Shown here: positions 10,680-21,409 of the stretch, piece after piece
Layout: each line of letters begins with the position of its first letter
Position numbering within the stretch: the first letter of the stretch is position 1
Source of the DNA: Alviniconcha marisindica
Taxonomy: Eukaryota > Mollusca > Gastropoda > Provannidae
Direction of reading: 5' to 3'
Assembly (NCBI GenBank): GCA_018857735.1
Contig: JABMCL010001036.1
Span: 37,501 to 101,500 of the forward strand
Length of the DNA stretch: 64,000 nucleotides
The notes under the pieces: model-generated
What the model was told of the DNA's origin: nothing
The model's database searches: none
Seen by the model: the letters and a program-made list of their open reading frames with translations, nothing else
Program-made: the position numbers and the translations under genes

Positions 10680-10986
10680 CTGAAAAACGTAAGTGCCAAG
10701 TTGTTGCTAAAACTGCACATGTCATTCTTCTAGTTTACAGAAGGATGCCAGAACTTCTGTTCCGGTCTGTAAGTAAGCGCTGCCGCATCAGCACTTGGCA
10801 CTGAGCTTTCAGAACTTACAGCCTGTGGAGGTCTGACGTAATGTAAGCCTTCAATGACCAAAACATGAGCTACACAAATAAGACAGCAAGGGTGATGAGG
10901 TTGCTGTCTTAATGCACTGAGAATTGACCCAGGGTCTGCCTGAAGCAACTGAAGACAAAGTGGGTTTCAATTTGATACGGGCAGAA

Positions 10987-11297
10987 GTGAGCCAGTTTGG
11001 CCAAGCAGTAAGGTGTCAGGCCGGTAAGCAGAAGGACCTCGGTTCAATTCCACTTCGGCTCTCCTTTCTCTTCAAAAGTTGTGGCCTGGGGACACTGTCT
11101 TGTGAGTTTGTCCCTCACAATTAATGAAACATTAAAATGGCTCTCTTCACTGCCAGTCTTAATGCAGGGGTCATTCTGGTGGTGACAGGGTAGCGATAGG
11201 TCTTTCCTCCCTCCCTCTCTCCCCCCCTCCACACTCCCCCCCCCATCCCTAATAAGCCTTATGGTTTCTGTGGATGTTAAGCACCATGTTTGCTTTA
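10987..11297 (+). mobile_element. tRNA-derived SINE, family 2 (intron 10 of copy B)
   Basis: The tRNA-like head is 'gagccagtttggccaagcag' with 'gacctcggttcaattcc'. The body has 'ctcctttctcttcaaaagtt', 'gaaacattaaaatggc' and 'tcattctggtggtgacag', and the end is 'tttctgtggatgttaagcac'. The same family occurs at 13016, 16470 and 21410. Confidence 0.8.
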
Positions 11298-11444
11298 AAT
11301 GTGCAGAGCAAAGTGAAAAGGTAGGAGGGGAGTCAGTGTACTGCTGAAGTGATGGTAAGCGAAAGTTGCTATCTTGCACTCAGAGAGTTAATCGCATCAT
11401 CAAGTCAACAACCAACACTTGCAACAATCATACAAGACTTTTAC

Positions 11445-11592
11445 CTGTGGATCTGGGGGCGCTTTCGTCGCCGTGGGAACAGGCGAGGCTGGTCTCGGAG
11501 TATAAGGGACTCCCAGCTCCCCGGCATCAAAGGTGACCACAGAACAGTAGCCGTCTGTGGACGACACCACCAAGATTCTGCCATCATGAGAC
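11445..11592 (-). CDS. CHAF1B: CHAF1B copy B, coding exon 10
   Basis: It encodes [20 protein letters not shown] then [20 protein letters not shown], closing the propeller and starting the disordered tail. The acceptor is TTGCAG and the donor GTAAAA. It is 148 nt, as in copy A. Confidence 0.93.
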
Positions 11593-11801
11593 CTGCAACA
11601 GCATTGTAATAATAATAATAAATAATTCTTATAAAGAGCTGTTCTCTAACCAGAGTTAAACTCACTGCGCTGTACAAACATCTTATGACAAAAACCACAC
11701 TAACATACATTTCAAACAAGCACAGTCTTAAATAATGTAGTCTACCGTTATCACCTATCAAACAATACTGAATAGCCATGTCACAGGGAGGGAGAGAGAG
11801 T

Positions 11802-11833
<32 letters not shown>

Positions 11834-12656
11834 TGACGGGTGTGCACCAATCTCTGCTCGTCCACTCAGATGTAAAAATTAATAAATAATCAATACTCTT
11901 TCCTACATCTCAGATTGTGTTGTATACATTCACTCAGCTGGACATTCCAGTCGACTACTAACATGCCAGTTCCTCTCGCTCTCAATGAGGCAGATTTGGC
12001 TTCAGCACAGGGCTTTTCTTGCCCTTTGTCCAGCATCTGCATGTTGGTGGTGCAAGATGATATGAGATTAAAATTTGTGGTGGATTCTCCTTTAATGATT
12101 TAAAGGAAGCTTGCTGCAACCACACTTCTTCAAGTGCCCCCCTCCCTCTCCCCCTTCCCTCACTCCCCTCCACCATGAATCCCCCCTTCCCTTCCTAAAG
12201 ATTTCTCCAGTCAAATTTTGTGCTGACTCTACAATTGTAAAGTCCCTTGGACGAGACTATAAACTGAGGTGTCCCATATATTAACGCATGCAAAGACATC
12301 ACATATACACATTAAAGATCCTTCAGTCCATGTCAGAATTTGGTGGGTTACGGAAACACCAAAACAACCCAGCATGCACTAAAAATTAAAAAAACAATTT
12401 TAAAAGAGTGAGTCGTTGAAACTGTTGACACTCTTTTTTCTTCTTCTTCTTTTTTTTTTTTTTTTTTAGCTGGGTTATTTTGTATTTTTGTTCTTTGATG
12501 CTGAAAGCACTATCAATACTGCACTTTGCTCAATACTGACTTAAACAGAAGAACTCTCTCAGGAGAAGACTCATCACCAGTGCCTGTCACTCAGAGGTGA
12601 CATTATATACATGCCCTGCAATATATCTATACAAGTCCCACACGCCAGCTACAAAC

Positions 12657-12782
12657 CAGGTAAGGTCGCTGAGCGTGTGATAGTGGATGTTGGCAAGATA
12701 GGCGAAAGGCAGCGTCTGCTGAGAGTCATACAGCACCACTGAGTCTTCGGTTGCCACGGCAAACACCACACGGTACGGCAAA
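12657..12782 (-). CDS. CHAF1B: CHAF1B copy B, coding exon 9
   Basis: It encodes [20 protein letters not shown] then [20 protein letters not shown], a strongly conserved p60 blade. The acceptor is CCTCAG and the donor GTTTGT, the same unusual donor as in copy A. Confidence 0.95.
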
Positions 12783-13015
12783 CTGAGGACAAATCATTTC
12801 CACAAATAAACCCACCAAATAAATGTATAGTTACTGGTATGATTCTATGAAATCTGAAAATAGCAACACGCAAGTTAATATTTTTTTAGATGAGCAAGAG
12901 GAAATGTTTGACAATAATGGTCTCAATTTCAAAGTAATGTAAATAATATAACATGGTGGAACCCCACACTCCCCTCCCAGGTTAGGCTGTACCAATTATA
13001 CATGTATTTTAATTC

Positions 13016-13350
13016 AAGTAAGTAAGTAAACATAGTGCTTAACGTCCACAGAAACCATGAGGCTTATTATGGACGGGGAGAAAGGGGGGGGGAGGAGTTG
13101 GGGGGGGGGGGGGGGGGAGGGGAGATTATATACCTATTGCTACACTGTCACCACCAGAATGACTTCTGCATTAAGATGGGCAGCGATGAGCGCCATTTTA
13201 ATGTTTCAGTAGGAAGTGACGGACAAAGTCACAGGACAGTGTCCACAGACCACAACCTTTTTGAAGAGAAAGGAGAGCCGAAGCGGTATCGAACCGTGGT
13301 CCTTCCGCTTACCAGCCTAACGCCTTACCGCTAGGCCAAACTGGCTCACA
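13016..13350 (-). mobile_element. tRNA-derived SINE, family 2 (intron 8 of copy B)
   Basis: This minus-strand copy has its head at 13280-13350 ('ccgcttaccagcctaacgcc', 'ctaggccaaactggctcaca' in plus orientation) and its tail at 13016 with GTAA repeats. A G homopolymer of about 17 bases lies inside. A fragment of the foldback MITE follows at 13360-13465. Confidence 0.82.
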
Positions 13351-13359
13351 TATTTTAAT

Positions 13360-13465
13360 TAAATCTGGCAGAGTTTATGTACCTTGTATCTAGACGCATT
13401 CCAGTGGAGAGTTACTGTACTTGTGTTATGCATTTTCAGCGCTAATTAACTCCCTTGTATGTTAA
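13360..13465. mobile_element. Foldback MITE, one-arm fragment
   Basis: It contains 'gtttatgtaccttgtatc', a 'gagagttactgtacttgtg' stretch and 'gcgctaattaactccctt', matching one arm of the element at 2854-3151. The other arm is missing. Confidence 0.6.
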
Positions 13466-13854
13466 TTCTAATTGTTTGTTTTTATTTTTGTGGGTCTGTG
13501 TTCCTGGTTACTGAGCTAGGGGTGCATGCCACTTTACATACAAAGCCTTCATAGATGTTAAGCCAATATTTTAATACCTTATTCTGTGGCATTGTTGCAC
13601 CTGCTATGTCATTCGAATATTTATAAGCAGCAAAGCAATAATGTTAATTAGGCAAAAGAGTTGTTGTTACACACTTTTGACCATGTTTTTAGCTCTGTTT
13701 CTGTACCCATGCAATGAGGCTAAATGTGTGCATGAATAAACAAAACGATCCAACTTTCCTTACAAATACATGGCTTCTTTGCTTTTGTATGTCACTTGGC
13801 ACGTAAGACCATCCTAAAAATCAAGCAAAAGGGGTCCTAAATGAAGGGACCAAG

Positions 13855-13855
<1 letters not shown>

Positions 13856-13895
<40 letters not shown>
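13856..13895. repeat. (TA)n microsatellite
   Basis: About 36 bases of alternating TA in intron 8 of copy B. It is followed by AT-rich sequence with no recognised feature up to the microexon. Confidence 0.9.
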
Positions 13896-14514
13896 GTAAG
13901 GAATGTATACCACGAAATGGATTCAGCGACAGTACAGTTGTCTTAAAAACAGGGTGGTCTTTCTTTCGTCAGTGGTTTTACTGCATTAAAATGAGGTGTC
14001 CAATGAGTTAGTAATTCCATAATAACATCCTGTGAACGGCAGGATCACCTCAGGATGATCGAACTCTGTTATAAGTAAAATAATACTAATTTCACATTTT
14101 CCTCCCACATGTACAAAAAAACATACACTAATTGAATCCACAAAATCAACCCAAACACAAATATAAAACAAAACAGACTGTATATATATATGCAAACACA
14201 AATTTTCACAGACTGTATATATATATCCAAACACAAAGGTTATTCCCTTCATTACTGACCTTGTCAATGACATGCAGATACTATTGACACATCCAACTGA
14301 TTTATTAACGCGAGAGTTTACAACTGATTTATCAACGTGAGAGTGTGTTTTTTTAAATCAGCCTACTGTATGTCTCAAGAATAAGAAACAAAATTTAAGG
14401 ACTAAAAAAAAGAAAAAAGAAAAAAAAGAAGCAGCACCAAAAAGTAAATAAACAAACAGGAAGGAAAAGTTGTATCAAAACCAAATTATAAGCACAGGAA
14501 AGACAAGTACAAAC

Positions 14515-14566
14515 CAGAACACAGTTGAGTATTTTTCCCACTCCTTAGCGCTGTCATTCTCAGTGT
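14515..14566 (-). CDS. CHAF1B: CHAF1B copy B, 52-nt microexon 8
   Basis: It encodes DTENDSAKEWEKYSTVF between a GTGCAG acceptor and a GTTTGT donor. It is required to join exon 7 (phase 1) to exon 9 (phase 2) and yields [12 protein letters not shown]. Copy A has a microexon of identical length and phase at the same place. Confidence 0.88.
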
Positions 14567-15244
14567 CTGCACAACAGATTGAAAAAGTATGCATCACCTT
14601 CTCATGGACGTACAAAGGGTGGGGTGGCTTGTGGGGTGGGGGTGAGGGGGGGGAGGGGTCGGGGGGAGGGGGGAGGCGAGACCAGCACTTGATGAAATGC
14701 CCACCCAAACAGGCCAGAATCCGAACCCAAACTGTGCCATGCACAGTACCCATGAGGCACGATGTTAGGCAACTAATACTTTTGCCTTGCTTCCTCATCT
14801 TGAGTGAAGTATCTGGTCATGGATTTAGATATTTTCCTCCCTTTTTTGAGTGTATTTTTCTTCTTCTTTGAATCTTTAAAAAAAAAAAAAAAAAAAAGGT
14901 ATCTGGATACTGGAATCCAACTGAAATTGACAGATTTGCAACTTTCTGACATGCTGATATATGCAACCTTGCCTTTAAGTTTAAAACACAGACCTGTTTA
15001 CACTCAAATACAGACAAGAGTGTAAGAGTGTTTTTTTTTTAAATGAATATTTTTGTCTTTTCAGAAAAGTTAAAGAGTATTTTCAGTTTTTAGCCACAGA
15101 CCAGGGGCAGTGCTTTTTACTGATGTCACTTTTGCCACCATGGGCTGCTGTAAAGTCTGAGTGGCAATGCTGGCTGAAGATTCGGAAACAGAAGACTCAC
15201 TATGCAGGGCTCAGATTTGTATCTCAACAGAAACACAGCTTTGG

Positions 15245-16085
15245 CATTTTCTGGAAACACCGGAAAAATCCAGCTAAAGGTATGGAAACACCAGAATAAT
15301 CCAGCTAAAGGTATGGAAACACCAGAATAATCCAGCTAAGGGTATGGAAACACTGGACTAATCCAGCTACAGGTATGGAAACAGCAGAATAACCCAGCAA
15401 AAGGTATGGAAACACCAGAATAATCCAGCTAAAGGTATGGAAACACCAGAATAATCCAGCAAAAAGGTATGGAAACACCAGAATAATCCAGCTAAAGGTA
15501 TGGAAACACCGGAATAATCCAGCTAAAGGTATGGAAACACCAGAATAATCTAGCTAAAGGTATGGAAACACCAGAATAATCCAGCTAAAGGTATGGAAAC
15601 ACCAGAATAACCCAGCAAAAAGATATGCAAACACTAGAATAATCCAGCTAAAGGTATGGAAACACCAGAATAATCCAGCAAAAAGGTATGGAAACACCAG
15701 AATAATCCAACTAAAGGTATGGAAACACCAGAATAATCCAGCAAAAGGTATTGAAACACTGGAATAATCCAGCTAAAGGTATGGAAACACCAGAATAATC
15801 CAGCTAAAGGTATGGAAACACCAGAATAATCCAAAGGTATAGAAACACCAGAATAATCCAGCTAAAGGTATGGAAACACCAGAATTACCCAGAAAAAGGT
15901 ATGGAAACACCAGAATAATCCAGCTAAAGGTATGGAAACACCAGAATAATCCAACTAAAGGTATGGAAACACCAGAATAATCCAGCTAAAGGTATGGAAA
16001 CACCAGAATTACCCAGCTAAAGGTATGGAAACACCAGAATAATCCAGCTAAAGGTATGGAAACACCAGAATAATCCAGCATGTGC
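15245..16085. repeat. 31-bp minisatellite, about 27 units, intron 7 of copy B
   Basis: Units combine 'ggtatggaaacaccagaata' with 'atccagctaaa' and vary by a few substitutions or one-base changes. The array ends about 90 bases from the exon 7 donor. No comparable array exists in the 430-base intron 7 of copy A. Translations over it are repeat artefacts. Confidence 0.95.
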
Positions 16086-16175
16086 TAAAGGTGGCACAGT
16101 CTTCAAGGTGTTGTTGAAGATGAACACTATACAGAAGCTGAATGGTTGAATTGCTGGACTTCACCCTGTACTCAC

Positions 16176-16276
16176 CAGTAGCGCTCTTTCTAGGAACCTG
16201 CCTCAGCTCAAACAGACAGGGACACACTCTCACTGCCACGGAGGCTTTGTTGGCACTGGGGAGGTATGCAGCTGGT
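16176..16276 (-). CDS. CHAF1B: CHAF1B copy B, coding exon 7
   Basis: It encodes [20 protein letters not shown] and [13 protein letters not shown]. The acceptor is TTTCAG and the donor GTGAGT. The 31-bp minisatellite of intron 7 begins within about 95 bases of the donor. Confidence 0.92.
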
Positions 16277-16469
16277 CTGAAATCAGAACAAAATCGGATT
16301 GACGGGGATGGGCATCGTGTAGCATGGTGCCAGCAGCTCAAAGACACTCCTGAAAACCAAAGCCGTCTTGTTAGCATGGGGGAGGTATGTGGCTGGTACA
16401 AAATTAGTACCCCACCCCCCACAAAAATCAAACAGTAGCGTTATATAAAAAGAGGAGCAAAAGTGAAGG

Positions 16470-16697
16470 TGGCAGTGTGATAAGCCTAGCGATATGGCGT
16501 TAGGCTGGTAAACAGAAGGGCCTCGGACTGATTCTATTTCAGCTCTCCTCTCTCTCTAAAAGTTGTGGTCTGCGGACACTGTCTTGTGACTGTCCCTCAC
16601 GATTAATGAAACATTAAAACCATTCTCATTGCTGCCCATCCTATTGCAGGGGTCATTGTGGTGACATTGTAGCATTAGGTATAGTCTCCTCTTCCCC
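16470..16697 (+). mobile_element. tRNA-derived SINE, family 2, 3'-truncated (intron 6 of copy B)
   Basis: The head has 'gcgttaggctggtaaacaga' and 'gggcctcggactgatt', and the body 'aatgaaacattaaaac' and 'ggggtcattgtggtgacatt'. The family 3' end is absent; a different dispersed repeat starts at about 16725. Confidence 0.75.
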
Positions 16698-16724
16698 CAC
16701 CTTCTGGGATCACAGGAGTCCTGT

Positions 16725-17040
16725 GGACCTCTATAAGGCGGTGAAAGTGGTTCACGGAAACTGGTCAGATAGTCACTGTAACTGGTCATATGCTGCATGG
16801 CCATCTATACTACTACTGCTACAGCTCTACTAGCAAACAACCTGCTCCTTTCACTGTCTAGTACACACACACACACACACACGCAACCACACACACACAC
16901 GCAACCACACATAACATGCCACAAACACTCTCTCATTCTCAGTGATTTTTTTTTCTCATTTTTTTCATTGAGAACTGGTCAAACAAAATAACAACCAGCA
17001 CGTCTGACCAACCGCTGATTTATTTTCAGTATCATAATGC
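16725..17040 (+). repeat. Unnamed dispersed repeat, copy in intron 6 of copy B
   Basis: Blocks 'tctatactactactgctaca', 'gctctactagcaaacaac' and 'ttgagaactggtcaaacaa' reappear in the same order at about 39995-40320 in intron 5 of copy A. A CA microsatellite lies at 16863-16905. Because the two introns are not equivalent, this is a repeat family, not paralogous intron conservation. Confidence 0.6.
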
Positions 17041-17128
17041 TGATCTCAAAATGTTAAAAAATGACTGGTTCTCTCAAACCCTGTAAAACAACAAAATGAA
17101 AGCACGATCCAAAACCCATCCTCCTTAC

Positions 17129-17392
17129 TCTTTGAAAGTCCCACGGATGAAAACGAACGTAGCGCTGATTTGTTTCTCGCCAGACTCCATCAGCCCGGCT
17201 GGGGTGATCAGCAACTGTCCATCGGGTGAAAAGGCTAGTCGGCGGAAGAACGACCTCAGTGTGTCGTCGTGGAACAGCCTCACGGCCTTGGGCTTGGTGC
17301 CCTCAGGGGCGTTGGCTGCGGCATGGCGCGGGACAATCTTGGACACGTTGTGGATGCAGTGCTTTGTGGATAGGTTGTAGATACGGCACGAC
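17129..17392 (-). CDS. CHAF1B: CHAF1B copy B, coding exon 6
   Basis: It encodes [20 protein letters not shown], the [18 protein letters not shown] block and [14 protein letters not shown] through FVFIRGTFK. It is 264 nt, three codons longer than copy A because of the PEGTKPKA loop. The acceptor is GGCCAG and the donor GTAAGG. Confidence 0.93.
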
Positions 17393-17689
17393 CTGGCCGT
17401 GGAAGCACATAGAATGTGTGTATGTTTTTCAGACATCAGATCATGAAATACAAGTTGTGGTGGAAATATACAAGTCGGTTACCAAAACACTGCCTAAGAA
17501 AGTGCTCAGGTACAGTTCTGGACATTTTTCTCTTCTAAAATCAAGGGACTCCTGCTGCTCCTCAGTAACCGGAATTCCTTCTACTGGGGAAAAAAACGTA
17601 TAATGTCTGATTTTCGTAGTGGCTTTCAGTCTCAATCAGACCCACCCTCAAGAAATTCTGCTGTGTTAAAATAGAAATAGATAAAAAAT

Positions 17690-17965
17690 AAAATGTAATT
17701 AGTAATGCACATCAGGACATGATTTTTACCCCCTCGTTTCTGTGCTTTATATAGGGGTCACACCTAAAAAAAGAAAAAGAAAAAAGGTATGTAATTAGTA
17801 ACGCACATCAGGACAAAATTGTCACCCCCTTGTTTCTGAGCTTTATACATGTAGAGTTCACACCTAAAATAAAATTATATAAAACAAATGTAATTAGTAA
17901 TGCACACCAGGACATGATTTTTACACCCTTGTTTCTGAGCTTTACATAGAGTTCCCCCCCTTCCC
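17690..17965. repeat. Three tandem units of about 90 bp in intron 5 of copy B
   Basis: Each unit has 'gtaattagtaatgcacatca' or a near copy, then 'ccttgtttctgagcttta'. The third unit ends about 20 bases before exon 5 of copy B. Confidence 0.75.
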
Positions 17966-17985
17966 TTCAAACACTGCAGTCTCAC

Positions 17986-18087
17986 CTGTCTGAGCTTAAC
18001 AGAGAGTAGCAATGTACTCCCTCATCGGGTCCCAAGCCACTCCCTGTACGTAGCTCTTGTGCTCATTGAACAACGCTAGCTTGACAT
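17986..18087 (-). pseudogene. CHAF1B: CHAF1B copy B, exon 5 with 5-base insertion and stop
   Basis: The exon is 102 nt, against 97 nt in copy A. It reads [20 protein letters not shown], then [10 protein letters not shown] and TAA at 17996-17998. The extra bases TAACA (17997-18001, plus strand) account for the length difference and shift the frame. After them the sequence realigns to the copy A donor GTGAG. A possible upstream donor GTTAAG inside the exon would shorten it by 15 nt and does not restore the frame. Confidence 0.88.
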
Positions 18088-18324
18088 CTGCACACAAAGG
18101 ACACGATGCAGTCAACAAAGTTCTGAGCTGGTGGTACCGTCGCACTAGGCACTCAAACCTGTCTGAAGAATGTGGTCAACTTAGACTTTTAGCGTTAAAA
18201 GATCGTCAAAAAGGACAGGAAAATAAAGCCAAAGTGCCAGAACAAACAGCTACAATAAAATACCATCTATCTCAAAACTGCAGCTCTGTTTTGTTGTCAG
18301 TAAAGAGAGCTGCACTTTCCTCAC

Positions 18325-18428
18325 CTTTCTGTGTATCCCAGGCGATGGCGCTGTTGTCCACTGAGCCAGAGATGATGTAGCGACCGTCGGATGACCAGCA
18401 CAGGTCGTACACGTCGCCAAGGTGACCT
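18325..18428 (-). CDS. CHAF1B: CHAF1B copy B, coding exon 4
   Basis: It encodes [18 protein letters not shown] and [15 protein letters not shown], a complete WD blade at about residues 125-160. The donor is GTGAGG. This is the exon most similar between the two copies. Confidence 0.95.
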
Positions 18429-18822
18429 CTGGAAACAGACAAATGTATTGTCAGTAGCAGTACTCAACAGGCAGTCAGAGACCCAACTTGCCTTTACCTT
18501 CCATCTCAAGGGAGAAGAAGGCAGGCAGTTGTATGTCAAAGGCTACACACATGATTATGCAAGTGAACCTGATTAGATCTGAACTTACTCAGGCGCTACT
18601 GGAAAATCTGACTTGCACTTTAATTTGTTTTCAAGCCCAGTGTGACCTTAAGGCTTAATAGGTCAAGTTCATCAAAACTCAACTGGTACATAACTGTGTT
18701 GACAGAACTCTACAGTTAAAAGTGTTCAAAGATTTTTAAGGCAGTCTTCCGACCACTATAGTGCAAAACTGAAGACAAGAGTCCTGGGTCAAAGAAATAG
18801 CCAGTAATTTGCAAAAAAACAC

Positions 18823-18934
18823 CTGAGGGTTTTGTGGACCACCCATGTCTCCTTGTTGTCTGTATCTTCTTCACTGAAAATGTTGTTGGCTGGTACAGGG
18901 ACATCACTCAGCTTCCACAGCAAGATCACAGCAT
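18823..18934 (-). CDS. CHAF1B: CHAF1B copy B, coding exon 3
   Basis: It encodes [12 protein letters not shown] through ETWVVHKTLR, about residues 88-125, with an acidic loop containing SEEDTDNKE. The acceptor is CTGCAG. The donor is GTGTTT, a non-consensus 5' splice site. Confidence 0.9.
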
Positions 18935-19639
18935 CTGCAGCAGGTGGGGGGGGGTTAAAAAAAATTAAAAAATTAGTCGCTGCAGTATTTGTAATAAAGG
19001 AACTATTCAATCAAAGCCTTGAGTTTGACAGAAAAATGTTCCACAAGTTTTTGTACTTGGTTTTCGACATCTTCAGGTTCAACTATCTGCTGCTTATGTT
19101 CCAAGTCATTGCACTTGCTCTTCAGTTACATGATGTTTATGTATTTCCAGACCAAAACCACATTTAAAATTACAATCCACCATAAATATTGCCCGTGGAA
19201 GAGTAAAACCTTATAACTAAATTCTGTAAGGTTCTTTGATGTTTTCATTTTGGATGACAATATAAATTTTATGCATTGTTTGTAAATACCTCAAGGTTAA
19301 AATATTACTGTTATTTCATTAACAATTAAAACTACATAAAAACCCTTGTGAGCTATTCATTTTTCCATGATGTTTGCAAAGAATCTGAAACAAAAATTTA
19401 TGCAGATTTCTAAGATTTTACTGGAACACGCTAACTGTCTGCACCTGCTAAATATGTGCACTTTACAAGATTTCCAGTCACTGCCATGATGCCAACAGAA
19501 GCACCAGTACTAATACTAATACAGTAATAGTCTAATACAATTTTAGGATTATAGCGTTGTGGTTTTTCACAGAAGGGCTTGTCTGAATGATGCTGAGCAT
19601 TGTTGTATGAGTGGAAAAGCAGAGACTGGTGTGCGCGTG

Positions 19640-19840
19640 TCATTGTGTGTGTGTGTGTGTGTGGTGTGTGTGTGTGTGTATTGTTTCGATAGGTGATAAT
19701 GGTAATTTAAGTTAGAATAATTAAGGTTTTGTTTGCTGAAATGTATGTTAATCTGGTTTTTGTGATAAGATGTTTGTACAGTGAAGTGAAAGAATAGCGC
19801 TTTATAAGAATTATTTATTATTATTATTATTATTGTCAAA
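19640..19840. repeat. GT microsatellite and SINE 3'-tail-like segment
   Basis: A GT tract at about 19645-19678 and an 'atagcgctttataagaatta' segment followed by ATT repeats, which resembles the SINE family 1 3' terminus. No SINE head was found nearby. Confidence 0.5.
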
Positions 19841-19976
19841 CAAACAAGTTCTAAACCTCACAAGCTGTCACCAGTTTCAAGTCACACTTCTAGTGATCAG
19901 AAATATACAAAATTAAATATCTGCGTGGAAACAGAGTCCAGTATAATAATACAATTGTTTTCTCTCATAAACCCAC

Positions 19977-20109
19977 CATCCGCTCCAGTGGCAAGCAGTT
20001 TTCCATCAGGAGAAAATCGACAAACATTAACGGTGGCAGAATGACGACTCAGGTTAGACAAAAATTCCACAGCAGCTTTGCCTTCAGCATCCACGCGTAC
20101 CCTCCACAT
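19977..20109 (-). CDS. CHAF1B: CHAF1B copy B, coding exon 2
   Basis: It encodes residues 44-88 with EGKAAVEFLSNLSRHSATVN and FSPDGKLLATGADG, the first WD blade region. The acceptor is TTTAG. The donor is GTGGGT, weaker than the GTAAGT at the same place in copy A. Confidence 0.92.
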
Positions 20110-20487
20110 CTAAACAAACGGCAAAAGCATTCAAATACGGAGAAATAAACCTGACATTGACAATAGTAAACCTGATCTGTCAATGAAATAACTGTGCTAC
20201 TACCACAATTCAATGTGTGTGTGCTGTGTGTGTGTGTGTGTTGAATTTGAAGGGGGGGGGGAAGGGGGGTAACTACACCTGAAAAAGTCCATGCAGAGTG
20301 ACTCAAAGCTGCTGGGGCTGCTAGTGCTGTATACTATCATGTCATTGTATTAGCAATGGGGAAGAGGGGGCATGGCGGGGGTGGAGGGGGAAGGGGAGGG
20401 ACACTAGTCAGTCACACACGCTCACACTGCTGCCTACAACTGTGTTTTCACTATAATTTCAGTACCAGAGGCTGGTGTGTCCAATGG

Positions 20488-20981
20488 GGATAGCAGGGAT
20501 AGCTCAGTCAGTGGTTAGAGCACCGGACTCATGATCGAAAAGTTGCAGGTTCAAATCCCTGCAGGAGCACTGGGAGAATTTTCTTCTCTGGGGTCAACTT
20601 TCTGTGCTGACTCTTATTTCGGTATCTGTTCCACCCCTGTGTTACCACAGTAGCACACAAAACACCCCGTCATTCTGCCAGAAGTGCAGGTGGCAGGTTA
20701 CAGCTAAATACGCATGCACCTTATTGGCTTATGCATGTGGCTTTGCATGAAGTGACATGGTGCGTGGTTGTATGGTCACTTGGTGCACACAGAACATGCC
20801 ACAATGGCAGCAGCTTTATGTGGCACCAGCCATGCCAGTGAGTACACCACTTTGGAGGATATTCAAAAACGCGCTATAAAAAGCTAGTCACTCGTGTAGA
20901 ATCACATGCGAGCGCACTGACTGCTCGACAGCAGAGAATAGCGCTATATATATATATAAAAGTGATCAATAGCAACAATAT
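20488..20981 (+). mobile_element. tRNA-derived SINE, family 1, full length (intron 1 of copy B)
   Basis: It runs from 'gcagggatagctcagtcagt' through the B-box 'gcaggttcaaatccctgcag' and the family body. It ends with 'agagaatagcgctatatata' and 'gtgatcaatagcaacaat'. The body has few lesions. Confidence 0.87.
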
Positions 20982-21223
20982 TTTAGTAGCCTTAGAATAG
21001 GGCTGTAACAATCTAACACTACAAACTGGGCCCATGTGCTTGATTAACAAACAGTTCCCCTAATCACATTTATCTTCTAACCAGCATGTTTGAAGTGCAA
21101 ACAGGACTAACTGTGCTTAAAGTTATACTTGTTATAGACTCATTTTTTAAATGTTTAAGCAGCCTAAATGCCACCCTGCATACCATTGAAGATTTGCTAG
21201 ACTACCCCAAGTCCAAGTCTTAC

Positions 21224-21352
21224 CCGCACAACTCTGTCGACGCCACAGGAAGCTAGCCTCTGAAGGTTACTGCTACCAGAGAGAGGCTGCAGGTCCACGC
21301 TGTAGATGGGCTCTCGCTCATGCCAGGCGATTTCTGGTGTGACCACTTTCAT
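21224..21352 (-). CDS. CHAF1B: CHAF1B copy B, coding exon 1
   Basis: It encodes residues 1-43, ending GVDRVVR in phase 0. The ATG lies at 21350-21352, five bases after a CATCCAG acceptor, so an upstream non-coding exon is expected. The donor is GTAAGA. Confidence 0.92.
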
Positions 21353-21409
21353 TGTGTCTGGATGAGAACAATCAAAACATGAACAACGAGGAATTATCAT
21401 ATGTTAACA

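Larger units (their letters stand above)
10269..21352 (-). pseudogene. CHAF1B: CHAF1B copy B (CAF-1 p60 paralog) with a disrupted exon 5
   Basis: Eleven coding exons encode a p60-type WD40 protein: start [20 protein letters not shown], blade signatures such as [12 protein letters not shown], the [18 protein letters not shown] block, [20 protein letters not shown] and [12 protein letters not shown]. In other animals p60 works with p150 and p48 to deposit H3-H4 on newly replicated DNA. All introns use GT-AG, and intron phases match copy A. Relative to copy A, exon 5 has five extra bases (17997-18001) that put TAA in frame at codon 190, inside the propeller. Every other exon is open, and the last ends in PKRIQFKTLTLLKPK. 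Exon conservation suggests either recent loss, a polymorphic allele or a sequence error. If intact it would be about 558 residues, close to the human protein. Calling it a pseudogene rests on that single lesion. Confidence 0.7.

Noticed and set aside
10102..10683. 193-codon plus-strand ORF over copy B exon 11
   Set aside because: It is antisense to a well-supported CHAF1B exon and starts inside the minisatellite.
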